DNA from: Simiduia sp. 21SJ11W-1
Lineage (GTDB): Bacteria; Pseudomonadota; Gammaproteobacteria; Pseudomonadales; Cellvibrionaceae
DNA: 64,000 nt
Assembly: GCF_024138675.1 (NCBI RefSeq)
Contig: NZ_CP090959.1
Span: 3,770,001-3,834,000 of the forward strand
Direction: 5' to 3'
This document shows positions 9,080-18,322 of this stretch, one piece after another. Position numbers and translations under genes: made by a program. Under the pieces are notes generated by a model. That model saw only the letters and a list, made by a program, of their open reading frames with translations. It searched no databases and was not told the DNA's origin. Positions within the stretch are counted from its first letter, which is position 1; each line of letters opens with the position of its first letter.

Positions 9080-9730
9080 CTAGGGGTGCAGGCCGGCAAT
9101 GTAGTTTGCCACTGCACTGATTTCTGCATCGCTCAGTTGAGCGGCGACATCGCGCATGATTTTGTTGTCGCCATCGTTGGTGCGGTTACCGGCGCGGAAG
9201 TCTTTCAGCTGCTTCTCGATATAGGCTGCATACTGGCCGCCCAGACGCGGGTAGCCGGCCGGCTCGTTACCGGTGCCGCCAGGTGAGTGGCAACCCATGC
9301 ACGAGGGCACCTTGGTTTCCAGGTTGCCGGCGCGGTAGAGCTGCTCGCCCAGCGCCAGGCTGCTTACTTTGGCGCCGCTGTTAATCTGCACTTCGGCATC
9401 TTTATTAGAGCCTGAAAGCTGCATGGTGCCGGCATCGAAGAAGGCTGCCAAATCGGCAAGATCCTGTGCAGACATGTTATCCAGCTGGCCGGCCATCTCG
9501 GGGATAACGCGCTCACCCGCCTGGATGTCTTGCAGCTGCTTAAGCAGGTATTTTTCACCCAAGCCCGCAAGTTTTGGGAAGTTAGGTGCAGGGCTGTTGC
9601 CGTCGGCACCGTGGCAGGCTGCGCAGCCGGTAGCCAATGTTTCGCCGTTTTTGGCATCGCCCGCGAAGGCTAACTGAGACATGGCCACCAGGCCCAGCAT
9701 CGTTACAACCTGCTTAATCAGCTTGTTCAT
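9080..9730 (-). CDS. cc4: Dihaem cytochrome c4
   Basis: Periplasmic, probably membrane-associated electron carrier feeding terminal oxidases. The 216-residue precursor has a cleavable signal peptide (to about AFA, residue 23) and two class I c-type domains. Haem motifs are CAACH (36-40) and CMGCH (144-148). The distal methionines expected for c4 are plausible in VIPEMAGQL and KIMRDVAAQL. Length and tandem-domain layout are standard for the family. Transcribed alone, with a terminator after it; divergent from engB across a 150-bp gap. Confidence 0.94.
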   Translation of the reverse strand: MNKLIKQVVTMLGLVAMSQLAFAGDAKNGETLATGCAACHGADGNSPAPNFPKLAGLGEKYLLKQLQDIQAGERVIPEMAGQLDNMSAQDLADLAAFFDAGTMQLSGSNKDAEVQINSGAKVSSLALGEQLYRAGNLETKVPSCMGCHSPGGTGNEPAGYPRLGGQYAAYIEKQLKDFRAGNRTNDGDNKIMRDVAAQLSDAEISAVANYIAGLHP

Positions 9731-9881
9731 GTGATTAATCCATTATTTGCTAGTAAGTTGAACACTGCGTTAGCCGCGCCGATACTCACGGGCTACAATC
9801 GCCGCCCCCAGAACAGCGGGCGGTCACTGGGCGGGCATTATATACTAACCGCCTGATAACACACCAATTTTACGGATTCCC

Positions 9882-10511
9882 ATGGCAGATCAAATCAATT
9901 TTAACCTGGCGCGCTACCTGATGAGCGCCCCCTCTTTGGCCGAGTGCCCACCGGAATCCGGTGTAGAGGTCTGCTTTGCGGGCCGCTCGAACGCGGGTAA
10001 ATCATCGGCTATTAACACGCTTACCAACAACGGCAAGCTGGCGCGCACCAGTAAAACACCGGGCCGCACGCAGATGATTAACTACTTCACCTTGGGCTCG
10101 CCCGAGTACCGGTTGGTGGATTTACCCGGCTACGGTTACGCCAAGGTGCCCCTTGCCATGAAGCGCGAGTGGGATAGAAACATGGCCCAGTACCTGCAGG
10201 AGCGCGAAACCCTGGCAGGCATGGTGCTGATGATGGATGTGCGCCACCCCTTTCAGGAGTTCGACACCACCATGATCAACTGGGCCGTGGAAGCCGAGAT
10301 GCCGGTGCATATTCTGCTTACCAAGGCAGACAAGCTGAAAAAGGGCCCGGCCCAGGCCACCCTGCTGGACGTGCGCAAGCATCTGAAGGCCGCCAACGCC
10401 GATGATCTTGTGAGCGCGCAGCTGTTTTCTTCATTGAAGAAAACAGGCCTGCCTGAGCTGATTACCGTAGTAAACCGCTGGTTTAGCCAAGGGCCGCAGG
10501 AAGAAAGTTAA
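9882..10511 (+). CDS. engB: Ribosome biogenesis GTPase EngB (YihA/YsxC)
   Basis: Small GTPase needed for large-subunit ribosome assembly. In 209 residues it has G1 GRSNAGKSS (34-42), the G2 region ending TPGRTQ, G3 DLPGYGYAK (around 80-88) and G4 TKAD, all intact. Lies convergent with polA as in many gammaproteobacteria; E. coli has the spf small RNA between them, which I do not see here. Instead the gap holds a tandem repeat and hemP. Confidence 0.96.
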   Translation: MADQINFNLARYLMSAPSLAECPPESGVEVCFAGRSNAGKSSAINTLTNNGKLARTSKTPGRTQMINYFTLGSPEYRLVDLPGYGYAKVPLAMKREWDRNMAQYLQERETLAGMVLMMDVRHPFQEFDTTMINWAVEAEMPVHILLTKADKLKKGPAQATLLDVRKHLKAANADDLVSAQLFSSLKKTGLPELITVVNRWFSQGPQEES

Positions 10512-10586
10512 AGGGCGCTACAAGCGGTGTGTGTATTACCTTAAGAGCGCGGCTCTCTGGACGGGTACACACCAGGCCCAGGCTTT
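10512..10586 (+). other. Short spacer after engB
   Basis: Contains no clear terminator. It leads straight into the 138-bp tandem repeat. Confidence 0.4.
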
Positions 10587-10874
10587 GGGCGCCCTGCGCG
10601 CCTGAATACTCATCGCAGCAATTCGCACCACGCCGAATCGATGCGTCGACCCGGCGCCCTCCATGGCTCCTTTCGGCACATTGTCGCGTTTAGGTGATAC
10701 CTGCCATCCATGGCCGCTGCTCTCGGGCGTCCTGCGCGCCTGAATACTTATCGTAGTAATCCGCACCACGCCGAATCGATGCGTCGACCCGGCGCCCTCC
10801 ATGGCTCCTTTCGGCACATTGTCGCGTTTACCGTGATACCGGCCATCCATGGCCGCTGCTCTCGGGCGTCCTGC
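10587..10874. repeat. Tandem repeat, two units of 138/139 bp plus a partial third
   Basis: Units begin GGGCGYCCTGCGCGCC at 10587 and 10725, with a truncated third start at 10864. The two full units differ at only about eight positions and one single-base indel. Each holds an AATCGATGCGTCGACCCGG segment, CCATGGCTCC and the near-palindrome GGCCATCCATGGCC. Reading frames cross the repeats on both strands (for example a 123-codon minus frame with repeated AMEGAGSTHRFGVVR), but the odd unit length and absence of family resemblance argue against a protein. Confidence 0.9.
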
Positions 10875-10911
10875 CCTTCGCAGCATTTGTACTTCCATGT
10901 ACGGCATAAAA

Positions 10912-10939
10912 AACCCCGGTGCTGTGGGCTACCGGGGTT
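10912..10939 (-). terminator. Terminator-like hairpin, probable end of the hemP transcript
   Basis: Nine-base-pair stem AACCCCGGT / ACCGGGGTT with a 10-nt loop, followed on the minus strand by a run of six or more T. No other minus-strand gene lies upstream of it before hemP, about 270 bp away. Confidence 0.7.
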
Positions 10940-11207
10940 GCAAGGCTGCACCTTTATTGGGGTTCGGGTGCAGCGATTGGCCAGGGCTTGGGGAACCCTG
11001 CCAACACTGTTTGGAGTGCAGCGCCCGCGAAAAGTTGCCAACTTTACGTTTATTTACGACCGAAGGATGCCTCGCGGCGGTGAACGGAAACAACGCGTGG
11101 TTCGGGTGTGGCTGAGCACGGAGAGAGGTGCCGGCTGGGCCCCGAGCGCCCTGCGGTTAGCCCTGGTGTCTGCAGGGGGTGCTACCAAGGCTAACTGAAC
11201 ACTGTAA
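10940..11207 (+). other. Gene-free stretch downstream of hemP
   Basis: No recognisable gene, RNA or repeat. Open frames on both strands have compositions unlike the neighbouring proteins and no ribosome sites. Confidence 0.5.
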
Positions 11208-11384
11208 TCATTTGGTGAGAATCAGCTTCCCGGCTTTGGTTTGGCGCAGGAAATAATCTTGCCCGCCATGCTCGATCACAATTAAATTCTGCCCGCCCAA
11301 TAATTCATCACTGCCAACCCGTGCTTTGGCATCTGCTGGCTGACGTACGACTACGGCGCGCACGCCACTTAAACTCGCGTTCAT
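11208..11384 (-). CDS. hemP: Hemin uptake protein HemP
   Basis: 58-residue protein of the HemP family, usually found with haem or siderophore uptake genes; exact biochemical role is poorly defined. It has the family core SDELLGGQNLIVIEHGGQDYFLRQTKAGKLILTK (quoted here in parts: ELLGG, IEHGG, YFLRQT, GKLILTK). The ATG is preceded by GAGG. A Fur-box-like sequence lies about 50 bp upstream, so iron repression is likely. Unusually there is no TonB receptor or haem transporter beside it; it stands alone between polA and a repeat tract, with its own terminator-like hairpin. Confidence 0.85.
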   Translation of the reverse strand: MNASLSGVRAVVVRQPADAKARVGSDELLGGQNLIVIEHGGQDYFLRQTKAGKLILTK

Positions 11385-11434
11385 TTGTCACCTCGCTTGC
11401 TGATTTACTTCTCAATGAAGCACCCATTATTTAT

Positions 11435-11453
11435 AAATGATAATGATTGTCAA
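11435..11453. promoter_or_regulatory. Putative Fur box upstream of hemP
   Basis: AAATGATAATGATTGTCAA closely resembles the 19-bp Fur consensus (GATAATGATAATCATTATC), including the GATAATGAT core. It lies about 50-70 bp before the hemP start, a normal operator position. Confidence 0.75.
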
Positions 11454-11528
11454 CTGCATTTGCGCTTTAAGCAGCTTTGCGTGTGAAGCGCGTTCAACGG
11501 CCTCATTTCAAGGATTTGCAAAGGCCCA

Positions 11529-11556
11529 TAAAAAAACCCCGCCAAGTGGCGGGGTT
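11529..11556 (-). terminator. Rho-independent terminator after polA
   Basis: Perfect 10-bp stem AACCCCGCCA / TGGCGGGGTT with an AG loop. On the minus strand it is followed by a run of about seven T, 100 nt past the polA stop. Confidence 0.85.
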
Positions 11557-11656
11557 GGGCTTAATTTAAGCAATGGAATCCAAGGGAGAGCAAAACATCA
11601 CATGTTACTGATTGTTATGACTGGCGCATTTCCCAAAGGTTCAACATATTTTTCAA

Positions 11657-14392
11657 TTAATGGGCTTCATCCCAATTATTGCCCACACCGGCCTCAACCA
11701 GGAGCGGTACTTTAAGCTCTGCAGCCTTCGCCATACGCTCGCACAGCGCGGTTTGCAGGCGCTCAACATCGCCACAGGCAACCTCCAGCACCAATTCATC
11801 GTGCACTTGCATGATGATGCGGGCATCTGGCGCATCGCTTGTGCCCAGCCAATGGTGCACATCAATCATCGCGCGCTTGATGATATCGGCCGCAGTGCCC
11901 TGCATAGGCGCGTTGATCGCCGTGCGCTCGGCGGCCTGTTGGCGCATTTTGTTGCGGTCGTTAATTTCAGGCAAATACAGGCGGCGGCCGAACAAGGTTT
12001 CCACATAGCCCTGCTCGTGTGCCAGGCGGCGGGTGTCGTCCATATAGCGGGCCACGCCCGGGTAGCGCTCGAAATAGGTATCAATGTATTGCTGGGCCTC
12101 GTTGCGGCCAATGTGCAGCTGCTTGGCCAGGCCAAAGGCCGACATGCCGTAAATCAGGCCGAAGTTAATGGCCTTGGCGCTGCGGCGCATATCCGCCGTT
12201 ACGCCATCCAATTCAACGCCAAATACTTCCGCTGCCGTGGCCTTGTGCACATCCAGCCCTTGGCTGAAGGCATCCAGCAGGCCTTTATCTTCCGATAAGT
12301 GCGCCATGATGCGCAGCTCGATTTGGGAGTAGTCGGCGGCCATCAACTTATAGCCTTCAGGCGCTATAAATGCCTGGCGAATCCGCCGCCCTTCCTCTGT
12401 GCGAATAGGGATGTTTTGCAGGTTAGGGTCTGTGGAAGACAAGCGCCCGGTGGCGGTAACCGCCTGATGATAGGAGGTGTGAATGCGCCCGGTACGGGGG
12501 TTAATCATTTGCGGCAGCTTATCGGTGTAGGTGCTTTTAAGCTTTGAAAGGCCGCGGTACTCCATCAAAATTTTGGGCAGCGGGTAATCCAGCGCCAGCT
12601 CCTGGAGCACTTCTTCGGCCGTGGAAGGCGCGCCCTTGGGGGTTTTCTTCAATACCGGCAGCTCGAGCTTTTCAAACAAAATGGCGCCCAGCTGCTTGGG
12701 CGAGGCAAGGTTAAAGGGCTCACCGGCAATATCAAAGGCCTCGCGCTCAAGCTCCACCAGGCGCTTGCCCAGCTCCACGCTCTGCTCGCCCAGGCGCTTG
12801 GCGTCCACCAGGGCACCGGTGCGCTCTACAGCTGAAAGCACAGGCACCAAGGGCATCTCGATGGTTTCAAGCACGCGCTGCAAACTTGGGCTGGCGGCCA
12901 CCTGTGGGGCCAACTGCTGGTGCAGGCGCAAGGTAATGTCGGCATCTTCGGCGGCGTAGGGCGCCGCCTGCTCCAGAGCGATCTGGTTAAAGGTGAGCTG
13001 CTTGGCGCCTTTGCCGGCGATTTCCTCGAACTTTACCGTGGTTTCATCCAGGTAGAAGTTGGCCAGGCTGTCCATATCGTGGCGGGTAGCGGTGGAATTC
13101 AACACGTAGGATTCAAGCATGGTGTCGAAGGCGATACCGCCCAGGGTAATGTCGTAATTGGCCAATACGCTGGCATCGTATTTGAGGTTTTGGCCCACCT
13201 TGGCGGGCTTATCTGCCTCAAGCAGCGGCTTGAGCTGGGCCAGCACCCAATCGCGTGCGAGCTGCGCGGGCGCCTCCATGTAGTCGTGCGCCACGGGCAC
13301 ATAGGCGGCCTTACCTGCCTCCACAGCAAAGGATACGCCCACAATTTCTGCCTGCATGTAATCCAGGCTTGTGGTTTCGGTATCGAATGCAATAAGCCGC
13401 GCGGCTTTTAACGCCTGCAGCCAACGGTTGAAATCGGCCTCGGTGAGCAGGGTTTCATACTCGCGCTCAGCGGCTGGGGCGGCCTCGGCCTCAATGGGTG
13501 CGGGCGTTGGGGAATCAGTGCCCGCCTCAGACAGCTCATTAACCCAGGTTTTGAACTCCAGCTCCTGAAACAGCGCCAGTAGCTTGGCTTGATCGGGTTC
13601 GCCATTGGCAAGCTCGCCCAGAGTTTGCGGCAGCTCAACATCCAGCTTGATGGTGGCCAGCTCGTATGAGAGGTAGGCCTGGTCTTTGTGGGTTTCAAGC
13701 TTCGCGGCCATGGTTTTGGCACCGCGAAAGCCCAGATCAGCCACTTTATCCAGCTGGCCATAAATGGCATCCAGCCCGCCGAGGCCCTGCAACAGGGCAA
13801 GGGCGGTTTTCTCGCCCACGCCCGGCACGCCGGGTATGTTATCTACCTTGTCGCCCATCAGGGCCAGGTAGTCGATGATAAGCGAAGGCGGCAAGCCGAA
13901 CTTTTCTTCCACGCCGGCTGGGTCCATCACGGTGTTGGTCATGGTATTGACCAGCGTCACCTGGTCATTCACGAGCTGGGCCATGTCTTTATCGCCGGTA
14001 GACACCACCACCTGCAAGCCCGCCGCTTTGGCCTGGGCGCAGTAGGTGCCTATTACGTCGTCGGCCTCAACACCATCAATTACCAACAGCGGCAGGCCCA
14101 TGGCCGCTACTATGTCGTGAATGGGTTGCACCTGCGGGCGCAGGTCGTCTGGCATGGGCGGGCGCTGGGCTTTGTAGTCGGCATAGATCTCATCGCGAAA
14201 GGTTTTACCCTTGGCATCAAACACCACCACGATTGGGCTTGCAGGGTAGTCCTTTTGCAGGCGCCGGATCATGTTGATCACGCCCTTCACAGCCCCGGTG
14301 GGGTTGCCCTTGCTGTTGGTGAGCGGTGGCAAGGCGTGAAACGCACGGTAGAGGTAGGAGGATCCGTCGACGAGGACAACCGGGGTAGACAT
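11657..14392 (-). CDS. polA: DNA polymerase I
   Basis: Replication and repair polymerase that removes Okazaki primers and fills gaps. 911 residues when started at the ATG of [22 protein letters not shown], the usual N terminus; the frame runs 14 codons further upstream but these have no counterpart. Three domains are visible: 5' nuclease (about 1-290), 3'-5' exonuclease with [11 protein letters not shown], and polymerase with motif [17 protein letters not shown], motif [21 protein letters not shown] and motif [11 protein letters not shown]. All catalytic acidic residues appear intact. Transcribed alone; terminator downstream. Confidence 0.97.
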   Translation of the reverse strand: MSTPVVLVDGSSYLYRAFHALPPLTNSKGNPTGAVKGVINMIRRLQKDYPASPIVVVFDAKGKTFRDEIYADYKAQRPPMPDDLRPQVQPIHDIVAAMGLPLLVIDGVEADDVIGTYCAQAKAAGLQVVVSTGDKDMAQLVNDQVTLVNTMTNTVMDPAGVEEKFGLPPSLIIDYLALMGDKVDNIPGVPGVGEKTALALLQGLGGLDAIYGQLDKVADLGFRGAKTMAAKLETHKDQAYLSYELATIKLDVELPQTLGELANGEPDQAKLLALFQELEFKTWVNELSEAGTDSPTPAPIEAEAAPAAEREYETLLTEADFNRWLQALKAARLIAFDTETTSLDYMQAEIVGVSFAVEAGKAAYVPVAHDYMEAPAQLARDWVLAQLKPLLEADKPAKVGQNLKYDASVLANYDITLGGIAFDTMLESYVLNSTATRHDMDSLANFYLDETTVKFEEIAGKGAKQLTFNQIALEQAAPYAAEDADITLRLHQQLAPQVAASPSLQRVLETIEMPLVPVLSAVERTGALVDAKRLGEQSVELGKRLVELEREAFDIAGEPFNLASPKQLGAILFEKLELPVLKKTPKGAPSTAEEVLQELALDYPLPKILMEYRGLSKLKSTYTDKLPQMINPRTGRIHTSYHQAVTATGRLSSTDPNLQNIPIRTEEGRRIRQAFIAPEGYKLMAADYSQIELRIMAHLSEDKGLLDAFSQGLDVHKATAAEVFGVELDGVTADMRRSAKAINFGLIYGMSAFGLAKQLHIGRNEAQQYIDTYFERYPGVARYMDDTRRLAHEQGYVETLFGRRLYLPEINDRNKMRQQAAERTAINAPMQGTAADIIKRAMIDVHHWLGTSDAPDARIIMQVHDELVLEVACGDVERLQTALCERMAKAAELKVPLLVEAGVGNNWDEAH

Positions 14393-14735
14393 AGCAAATC
14401 CGTTGTTAGCGCAAAGGCGCAAAGGATACACCAAATGCCAGGCTCGGGCCCGAACCGGTAACAGCCTCGTACCGCAGCGCAGGTGTTACCTGAGGTGTTA
14501 CCCGCGCAACTTTGATCAAAAAACAACCACAACTGTAAAATTTAAAGAAAATCTGCAGGTTATCAGCGCTATTTAATGGGTTTTTGTCATATTTCTGAAA
14601 AAAACATAGCCTAATCTTTAAACAGTTGTTACCATGCGTAACAATTGAAACACAGCGAATTTTCGCACACAGACTTCCGTGTTATCGGCAGCCAAGGCCG
14701 GTAACACATCAACACCCTTAACGGAGGGCCACACA
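14393..14735 (+). other. AT-rich promoter region between polA and a small secreted protein gene
   Basis: Contains two direct copies of AGGTGTTACC (14481 and 14493), a T/A-rich section likely to hold divergent promoters, a perfect 7-bp inverted repeat (listed separately), and an inverse copy of GTGTTACC at 14700-14707. No gene is seen in it. Confidence 0.5.
14626..14644. promoter_or_regulatory. Palindrome TTGTTAC-N5-GTAACAA, possible operator
   Basis: Perfect 7-bp arms with a 5-nt spacer (CATGC), about 90 bp upstream of the small secreted protein gene. The half-site GTTAC recurs in nearby GTGTTACC motifs. The regulator is unknown. Confidence 0.5.
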
Positions 14736-14990
14736 ATGAAGAAGCTTGGTTTTCTGTTGTTAGCATTCACTGCAAACGCCGCCCTGGCTGCACCGCAAGC
14801 AAACGTTACCGCCGCTGTGGCAGTAGCCGGTGCAGACGCCAGCTGGACGGCCGATGCCGCTGAGAAAAATGCCCATACAACACAATTGAAAGAACTGAAC
14901 AGCGTTACTGCCAACCTCAGCAACATCATCAACGCAGACCTAGACGAGAAAATCGCCAAGCGTCTGCGTGAACAGGCCGAGGCCAAGTAA
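14736..14990 (+). CDS. Small secreted protein of unknown function
   Basis: 84 residues: a clear Sec signal peptide (KKLGFLLLAFTANAALAA, cleavage near AALA-AP) followed by about 65 mature residues rich in Ala, Asn, Thr and Lys, predicted to form an amphipathic helix (TTQLKELNSVTANLSNIINADLDEK split around Asn-Leu). It has no cysteines and no membrane helix. GGAGG lies 8-9 nt before the ATG, and a strong terminator follows, so it is a monocistronic unit. I do not recognise the family. It occupies the place beside polA and the znu genes. Function cannot be inferred; periplasmic location is likely. Confidence 0.75.
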   Translation: MKKLGFLLLAFTANAALAAPQANVTAAVAVAGADASWTADAAEKNAHTTQLKELNSVTANLSNIINADLDEKIAKRLREQAEAK

Positions 14991-15112
14991 CCTGCTTGCC
15001 CGCTTGGGCACACCCCGCCGGAGGCTCCGGCAACAGCTAGTTTTAGGTAATGGCACAGGCTTGGATGCCTGCAGGTGTTACCGAAGTGAGTTTAGACATC
15101 GCTAATGTTGTT

Positions 15113-15144
15113 GGCCGAGGGGTTCTGCCCCCCGGCCTTTTTTT
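15113..15144 (+). terminator. Terminator after the small secreted protein gene
   Basis: GC-rich stem (GGCCGAGGGG / CCCCCCGGCC, imperfect) followed by seven T. It abuts the end of the convergent znuA gene. A second small hairpin GCCGGA-GGC-TCCGGC lies nearer the gene at 15017-15031. Confidence 0.75.
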
Positions 15145-16114
15145 ATGCCTGCGGTTTGATAACGGCAAGGCTTGGGCCCGCTGGGCCTGAGCCTGCCAAG
15201 CAACCGGCCAAGGTGCCCGCCAGTTCCGACAACAGTGAACCATAGCGCCATGTTGCCGGGCCAAGGGCTGCACCCATCGGGTCTGCCACCACAAAGGGTA
15301 GGCCCAGTTGGGCGGCCAATTGGTGACTTGCCTGGGTATCGTAAAAGGATTCTGTCACCAAGCATTGCACACCGCGGGCCTCGTGCTGTAAATCCATTAA
15401 ATGGCGGGCACCGGGCTTTTGCTCGGGCGTGAGGGCCACAAAGGCGCGCTGGGTTAAACCAAAGCGGGCATTGAAATGCTCGTAGGCCGGGTGGTAGGCA
15501 ATGAATGCGCGGCCCGCAAAAGGCGCAAGCCGCTCTTTTAGGCTTTGGGCAAGCTCGGCCAACTGTGCCAGCAAGGCATCGCGCCGGCCGGCAATGGCAT
15601 CGGCCTGCTCCGGCGCCTGGGCCATGAGCTGTGCCGCCAGCCACCGTACAATCACCGCGCCGTTATCGGGGTTTAGCCACACATGGGGGTCGCGCTCGTG
15701 GCTGTGATGGCCTACCTCGGTTTGATGCAGCGGCTCGGGCCATTGCATGTCGGGTAAATCCATCAAGGGCTCGGCTGCTGGGTGCCCCTGTAAGGCTTTC
15801 ACCAAAAAGGGCTCAAGTATGGGGCCTACCCACAGCACAACATCGGCTGACTGCAGCATGCGCAGGTGCGAGGCGCGCAGGGCAAAGTGGTGCGGCGAGC
15901 GGTTGGGCGGCAGCAATACCTCCAGCGAATCGCCCGGGCCCAAGAGCGGCTCGGCAAGCATGGCCAGCGGCTCAATGGATGCAACCACCCGCGCCGATTG
16001 GGCAGGCGCAGCCGCCGCGCCCAACAAGGCCACCAGCACAAGCGCCATCAGGCCGCGCGCCGTTAACCGGGCAGGCCTAGTTAACCGGGCAGAGGTAAAG
16101 ATACAAACAGACAA
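15143..16114 (-). CDS. znuA: Zinc ABC transporter substrate-binding protein ZnuA
   Basis: Periplasmic zinc-binding protein delivering Zn(II) to ZnuBC. The 323-residue precursor has a signal peptide after a basic N terminus (ALVLVALLGAAAAPAQS). Zinc ligands are recognisable: PHHFALR, a short His-rich loop HQTEVGHHSHERDPHVWLNP, IAYHPAYEHF and the C-terminal TESFYD region. The His-rich loop is much shorter than in enterobacterial ZnuA. Divergent from zur across 116 bp containing a Zur box, so it is expected to be repressed when zinc is plentiful. Confidence 0.93.
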   Translation of the reverse strand: MSVCIFTSARLTRPARLTARGLMALVLVALLGAAAAPAQSARVVASIEPLAMLAEPLLGPGDSLEVLLPPNRSPHHFALRASHLRMLQSADVVLWVGPILEPFLVKALQGHPAAEPLMDLPDMQWPEPLHQTEVGHHSHERDPHVWLNPDNGAVIVRWLAAQLMAQAPEQADAIAGRRDALLAQLAELAQSLKERLAPFAGRAFIAYHPAYEHFNARFGLTQRAFVALTPEQKPGARHLMDLQHEARGVQCLVTESFYDTQASHQLAAQLGLPFVVADPMGAALGPATWRYGSLLSELAGTLAGCLAGSGPAGPSLAVIKPQA

Positions 16115-16180
16115 AGGTGCCTCCAGCGGCAGGCTTTTGGGCTTAAGGGGTTTCGGGGCAGTGCCAGCAAGGCCGCACTG

Positions 16181-16203
16181 AAAACGTTATATGATAACAT
16201 ATC
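16181..16203. promoter_or_regulatory. Zur box between znuA and zur
   Basis: The palindromic core GTTAT-ATG-ATAAC, flanked by GAAAAC and ATATC, matches the Zur consensus (GTTATANTATAAC). It lies between divergent znuA and zur, so one operator can control both znuA and zur-znuCB. Confidence 0.85.
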
Positions 16204-16230
16204 GGTTTTAGCCCATGTGCCCGCCTCCGC

Positions 16231-16734
16231 ATGAATCACACTGCCCTGCCCTTTCGGCGCCATAACCACCAGCACTGCATCAGCGATGCCCTGGCCCACG
16301 CCCGTGCCTTGGCACGCGAGCGCGGCCTGCGGTTAACGGCCCAGCGCGAGCAGGTGCTGCGGCTGATCTGGCAAAACCACAAGCCTGTGGGCGCCTATCA
16401 ACTCATGGAGCAGCTTGCCGAGCTCACCGGCAAGCGGGTTGCACCGCCCACCGTCTACCGGGCGCTGGAGTTTTTGCTGGAGCACCGGTTGATTCATCGC
16501 CTCAACAGCCTCAATGCCTTTATGGGTTGCGACTGCCCCGGCACCGGCCACGCAGGCCAGTTCATTATTTGCAGAGCCTGCGGGGTTGCCCTGGAGTTAA
16601 ACGAGGCCAGCGTGCGGGCACCCATTCAGGCCCTGGCGCAATCGGTGGGCTTTCAAATTGAGCAGCAAACCCTGGAGCTATCGGGCCTGTGCCCCAATTG
16701 CCAGGCCCAAGCCCCGAACGAGGACACCCAGTGA
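16231..16734 (+). CDS. zur: Zinc uptake regulator Zur (Fur family)
   Basis: Zn(II)-responsive repressor. 167 residues with a His-rich N terminus (RRHNHQHC), a winged-helix domain ([36 protein letters not shown]) and a dimerisation domain with a structural zinc site formed by CRAC and CPNC, plus [12 protein letters not shown] near the regulatory site. The stop overlaps the znuC GTG start (GTGA), showing coupling. It probably autoregulates through the Zur box just upstream. Confidence 0.93.
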   Translation: MNHTALPFRRHNHQHCISDALAHARALARERGLRLTAQREQVLRLIWQNHKPVGAYQLMEQLAELTGKRVAPPTVYRALEFLLEHRLIHRLNSLNAFMGCDCPGTGHAGQFIICRACGVALELNEASVRAPIQALAQSVGFQIEQQTLELSGLCPNCQAQAPNEDTQ

Positions 16735-17528
16735 CCCGCCTTATTGAAGCCAAACAACTAAGCCTACATCTGGCCGGGCGCGAGATTTTGCAAAGCGTGA
16801 GCCTCACGCTCAAGGCCGGTGAAATCACCACCCTCATCGGCCCCAATGGCGCCGGCAAAACCAGCCTCGTGCGCCTGCTGCTGGGCTTGCAACAGCCGAG
16901 TGCCGGCGAGCTCTGGCGGCAGCCGGCACTGCGCATTGGCTATATGCCACAAAAACTGCACATAGACCCATCGCTGCCACTCACCGTGATGCGCTTTTTA
17001 CAGCTTGGCGGTGCCAGCAAGGCTGCCCTGGCAGATGCACTGGCACTTACCGGTATCGGCCATTTGGCCCAAAGCCCTATTCAGGCACTTTCCGGTGGCG
17101 AAGTGCAGCGTGTGCTGCTTACCCGCGCACTGGCGCGCGAGCCGCAATTGCTGGTGCTGGATGAGCCGGTACAAGGGGTCGACATCAACGGCCAGGTAGC
17201 GCTGTATGAGCTGATCGATAAAATCCGCAGCCAGCGCGGTTGCGGGGTGCTGATGGTGTCGCACGATTTGCACCTGGTGATGGCCCACACAGATGAAGTG
17301 ATCTGCCTGAACCAGCACGTGTGCTGCCACGGCCACCCGGAAAGCGTCACCAACGATCCCGCCTACCTGGCCCTGTTTGGCAAGAAGGCGGCCAAAAGCC
17401 TTGCGGTGTACACCCACCATCACGATCACAAACACACCCTGCACGGCGATGTGGTGTGCAATCACGACCACAGCCTGCCGCCAGCCGAGTGCCCGGCCCC
17501 GGATCACAAGGATGCCAACAATGCCTGA
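16731..17528 (+). CDS. znuC: Zinc ABC transporter ATPase ZnuC
   Basis: Cytoplasmic ATPase of the ZnuABC importer. 265 residues from a GTG start overlapping the zur stop. Walker [10 protein letters not shown] (about 37-45), Q-loop MPQKLH, signature LSGGEVQR, Walker [13 protein letters not shown] and H-loop SHDLH are all present. The C-terminal tail is rich in histidine (THHHDHKH ... CNHDHS, about residues 228-250), a plausible zinc-binding extension. Its stop overlaps the znuB start by eight bases. Confidence 0.95.
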   Translation: MTRLIEAKQLSLHLAGREILQSVSLTLKAGEITTLIGPNGAGKTSLVRLLLGLQQPSAGELWRQPALRIGYMPQKLHIDPSLPLTVMRFLQLGGASKAALADALALTGIGHLAQSPIQALSGGEVQRVLLTRALAREPQLLVLDEPVQGVDINGQVALYELIDKIRSQRGCGVLMVSHDLHLVMAHTDEVICLNQHVCCHGHPESVTNDPAYLALFGKKAAKSLAVYTHHHDHKHTLHGDVVCNHDHSLPPAECPAPDHKDANNA

Positions 17529-18303
17529 TTTCATGTTGCACGCCTGGCTTGCGGGCGCAGCCGTGGCATTGGTGGCCGGGCCCTTGGGCAGCTTTGCCGT
17601 GTGGCGACGCATGGCCTACTTTGGCGACACCCTGGCCCACTCGGCGCTACTGGGTGTGGTGTTTGGCCTGCTGCTGGATGTGAACATCAACCTGGCCGTT
17701 AGCCTGGGCTGCCTGATTCTGGCCGCCCTGCTGGTATTGCTGCAGCAAACCCGGGTGCTGGCCACCGATACCCTGCTCGGCATTTTGTCGCACACCACTC
17801 TCGCGTTGGGGCTTGTGTGCATCAGCGTGTTTGGCGATACGCGGGTTGATTTAATGGCCTACCTGTTTGGCGATCTGCTCACGGCAAGCGCCACCGATGT
17901 AATCACCATTGCCGCAGTGGCCGCCCTGGTGCTTGGGCTGATTGGCTATTTCTGGCGGCCGCTCATTGCCATCACCGTGCATGAAGAACTGGCGCGGGTT
18001 GAGGGGGTTAAGGTGGAGGCAGTGCGCATGCTGCTGATGCTGGCCATGGCACTGGTCATTGCCATTGCCATGAAGGTGGTGGGCGTGCTGTTAATTACCG
18101 CCTTGCTGATTATCCCCGCCGCCGCCGCGCGCAGACTCAGCCAAACACCGGAAACCATGGCACTCACCGCCAGTGGCCTGGGGCTGATTGCGGTCACCCT
18201 GGGGTTAGTGAGCTCTTACTACTGGGACAGCCCGGCAGGCCCGAGCGTAGTGCTGGGGGCAAGCCTGCTGTTTGCGCTCACGCTGTTAAAGCGCCAGCGC
18301 TAA
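17521..18303 (+). CDS. znuB: Zinc ABC transporter permease ZnuB
   Basis: Inner-membrane permease of the ABC-3 family; 260 residues, largely hydrophobic with about seven or eight helices. Family segments include [27 protein letters not shown] near the N terminus (read as [11 protein letters not shown] and [11 protein letters not shown]) and [38 protein letters not shown] near the C terminus. Last gene of the zur-znuC-znuB operon, overlapping znuC; convergent with the DUF4380 gene. Confidence 0.95.
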   Translation: MPDFMLHAWLAGAAVALVAGPLGSFAVWRRMAYFGDTLAHSALLGVVFGLLLDVNINLAVSLGCLILAALLVLLQQTRVLATDTLLGILSHTTLALGLVCISVFGDTRVDLMAYLFGDLLTASATDVITIAAVAALVLGLIGYFWRPLIAITVHEELARVEGVKVEAVRMLLMLAMALVIAIAMKVVGVLLITALLIIPAAAARRLSQTPETMALTASGLGLIAVTLGLVSSYYWDSPAGPSVVLGASLLFALTLLKRQR

Positions 18304-18322
18304 CAACGCCGGGCATCAAACC

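Noticed and set aside
10536-10907. 123-codon minus-strand frame with internal peptide repeats after engB
   Set aside because: It merely reads through the 138-bp DNA repeats; one indel breaks the phase, there is no suitable ribosome site, and no family resemblance.
10710-11198. 162-codon plus-strand frame between engB and hemP
   Set aside because: Arg/Pro/Cys-rich composition, overlaps repeats and a terminator, no motif.
10512-11656. A Spot 42 (spf) small RNA between engB and polA, as in E. coli
   Set aside because: I looked for a structured RNA with its known features and found only repeats, hemP and terminators; spf is restricted to other lineages.
13688-14461. 257-codon plus-strand frame opposite polA
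   Set aside because: Antisense shadow of the polA 5' nuclease region with no family resemblance.
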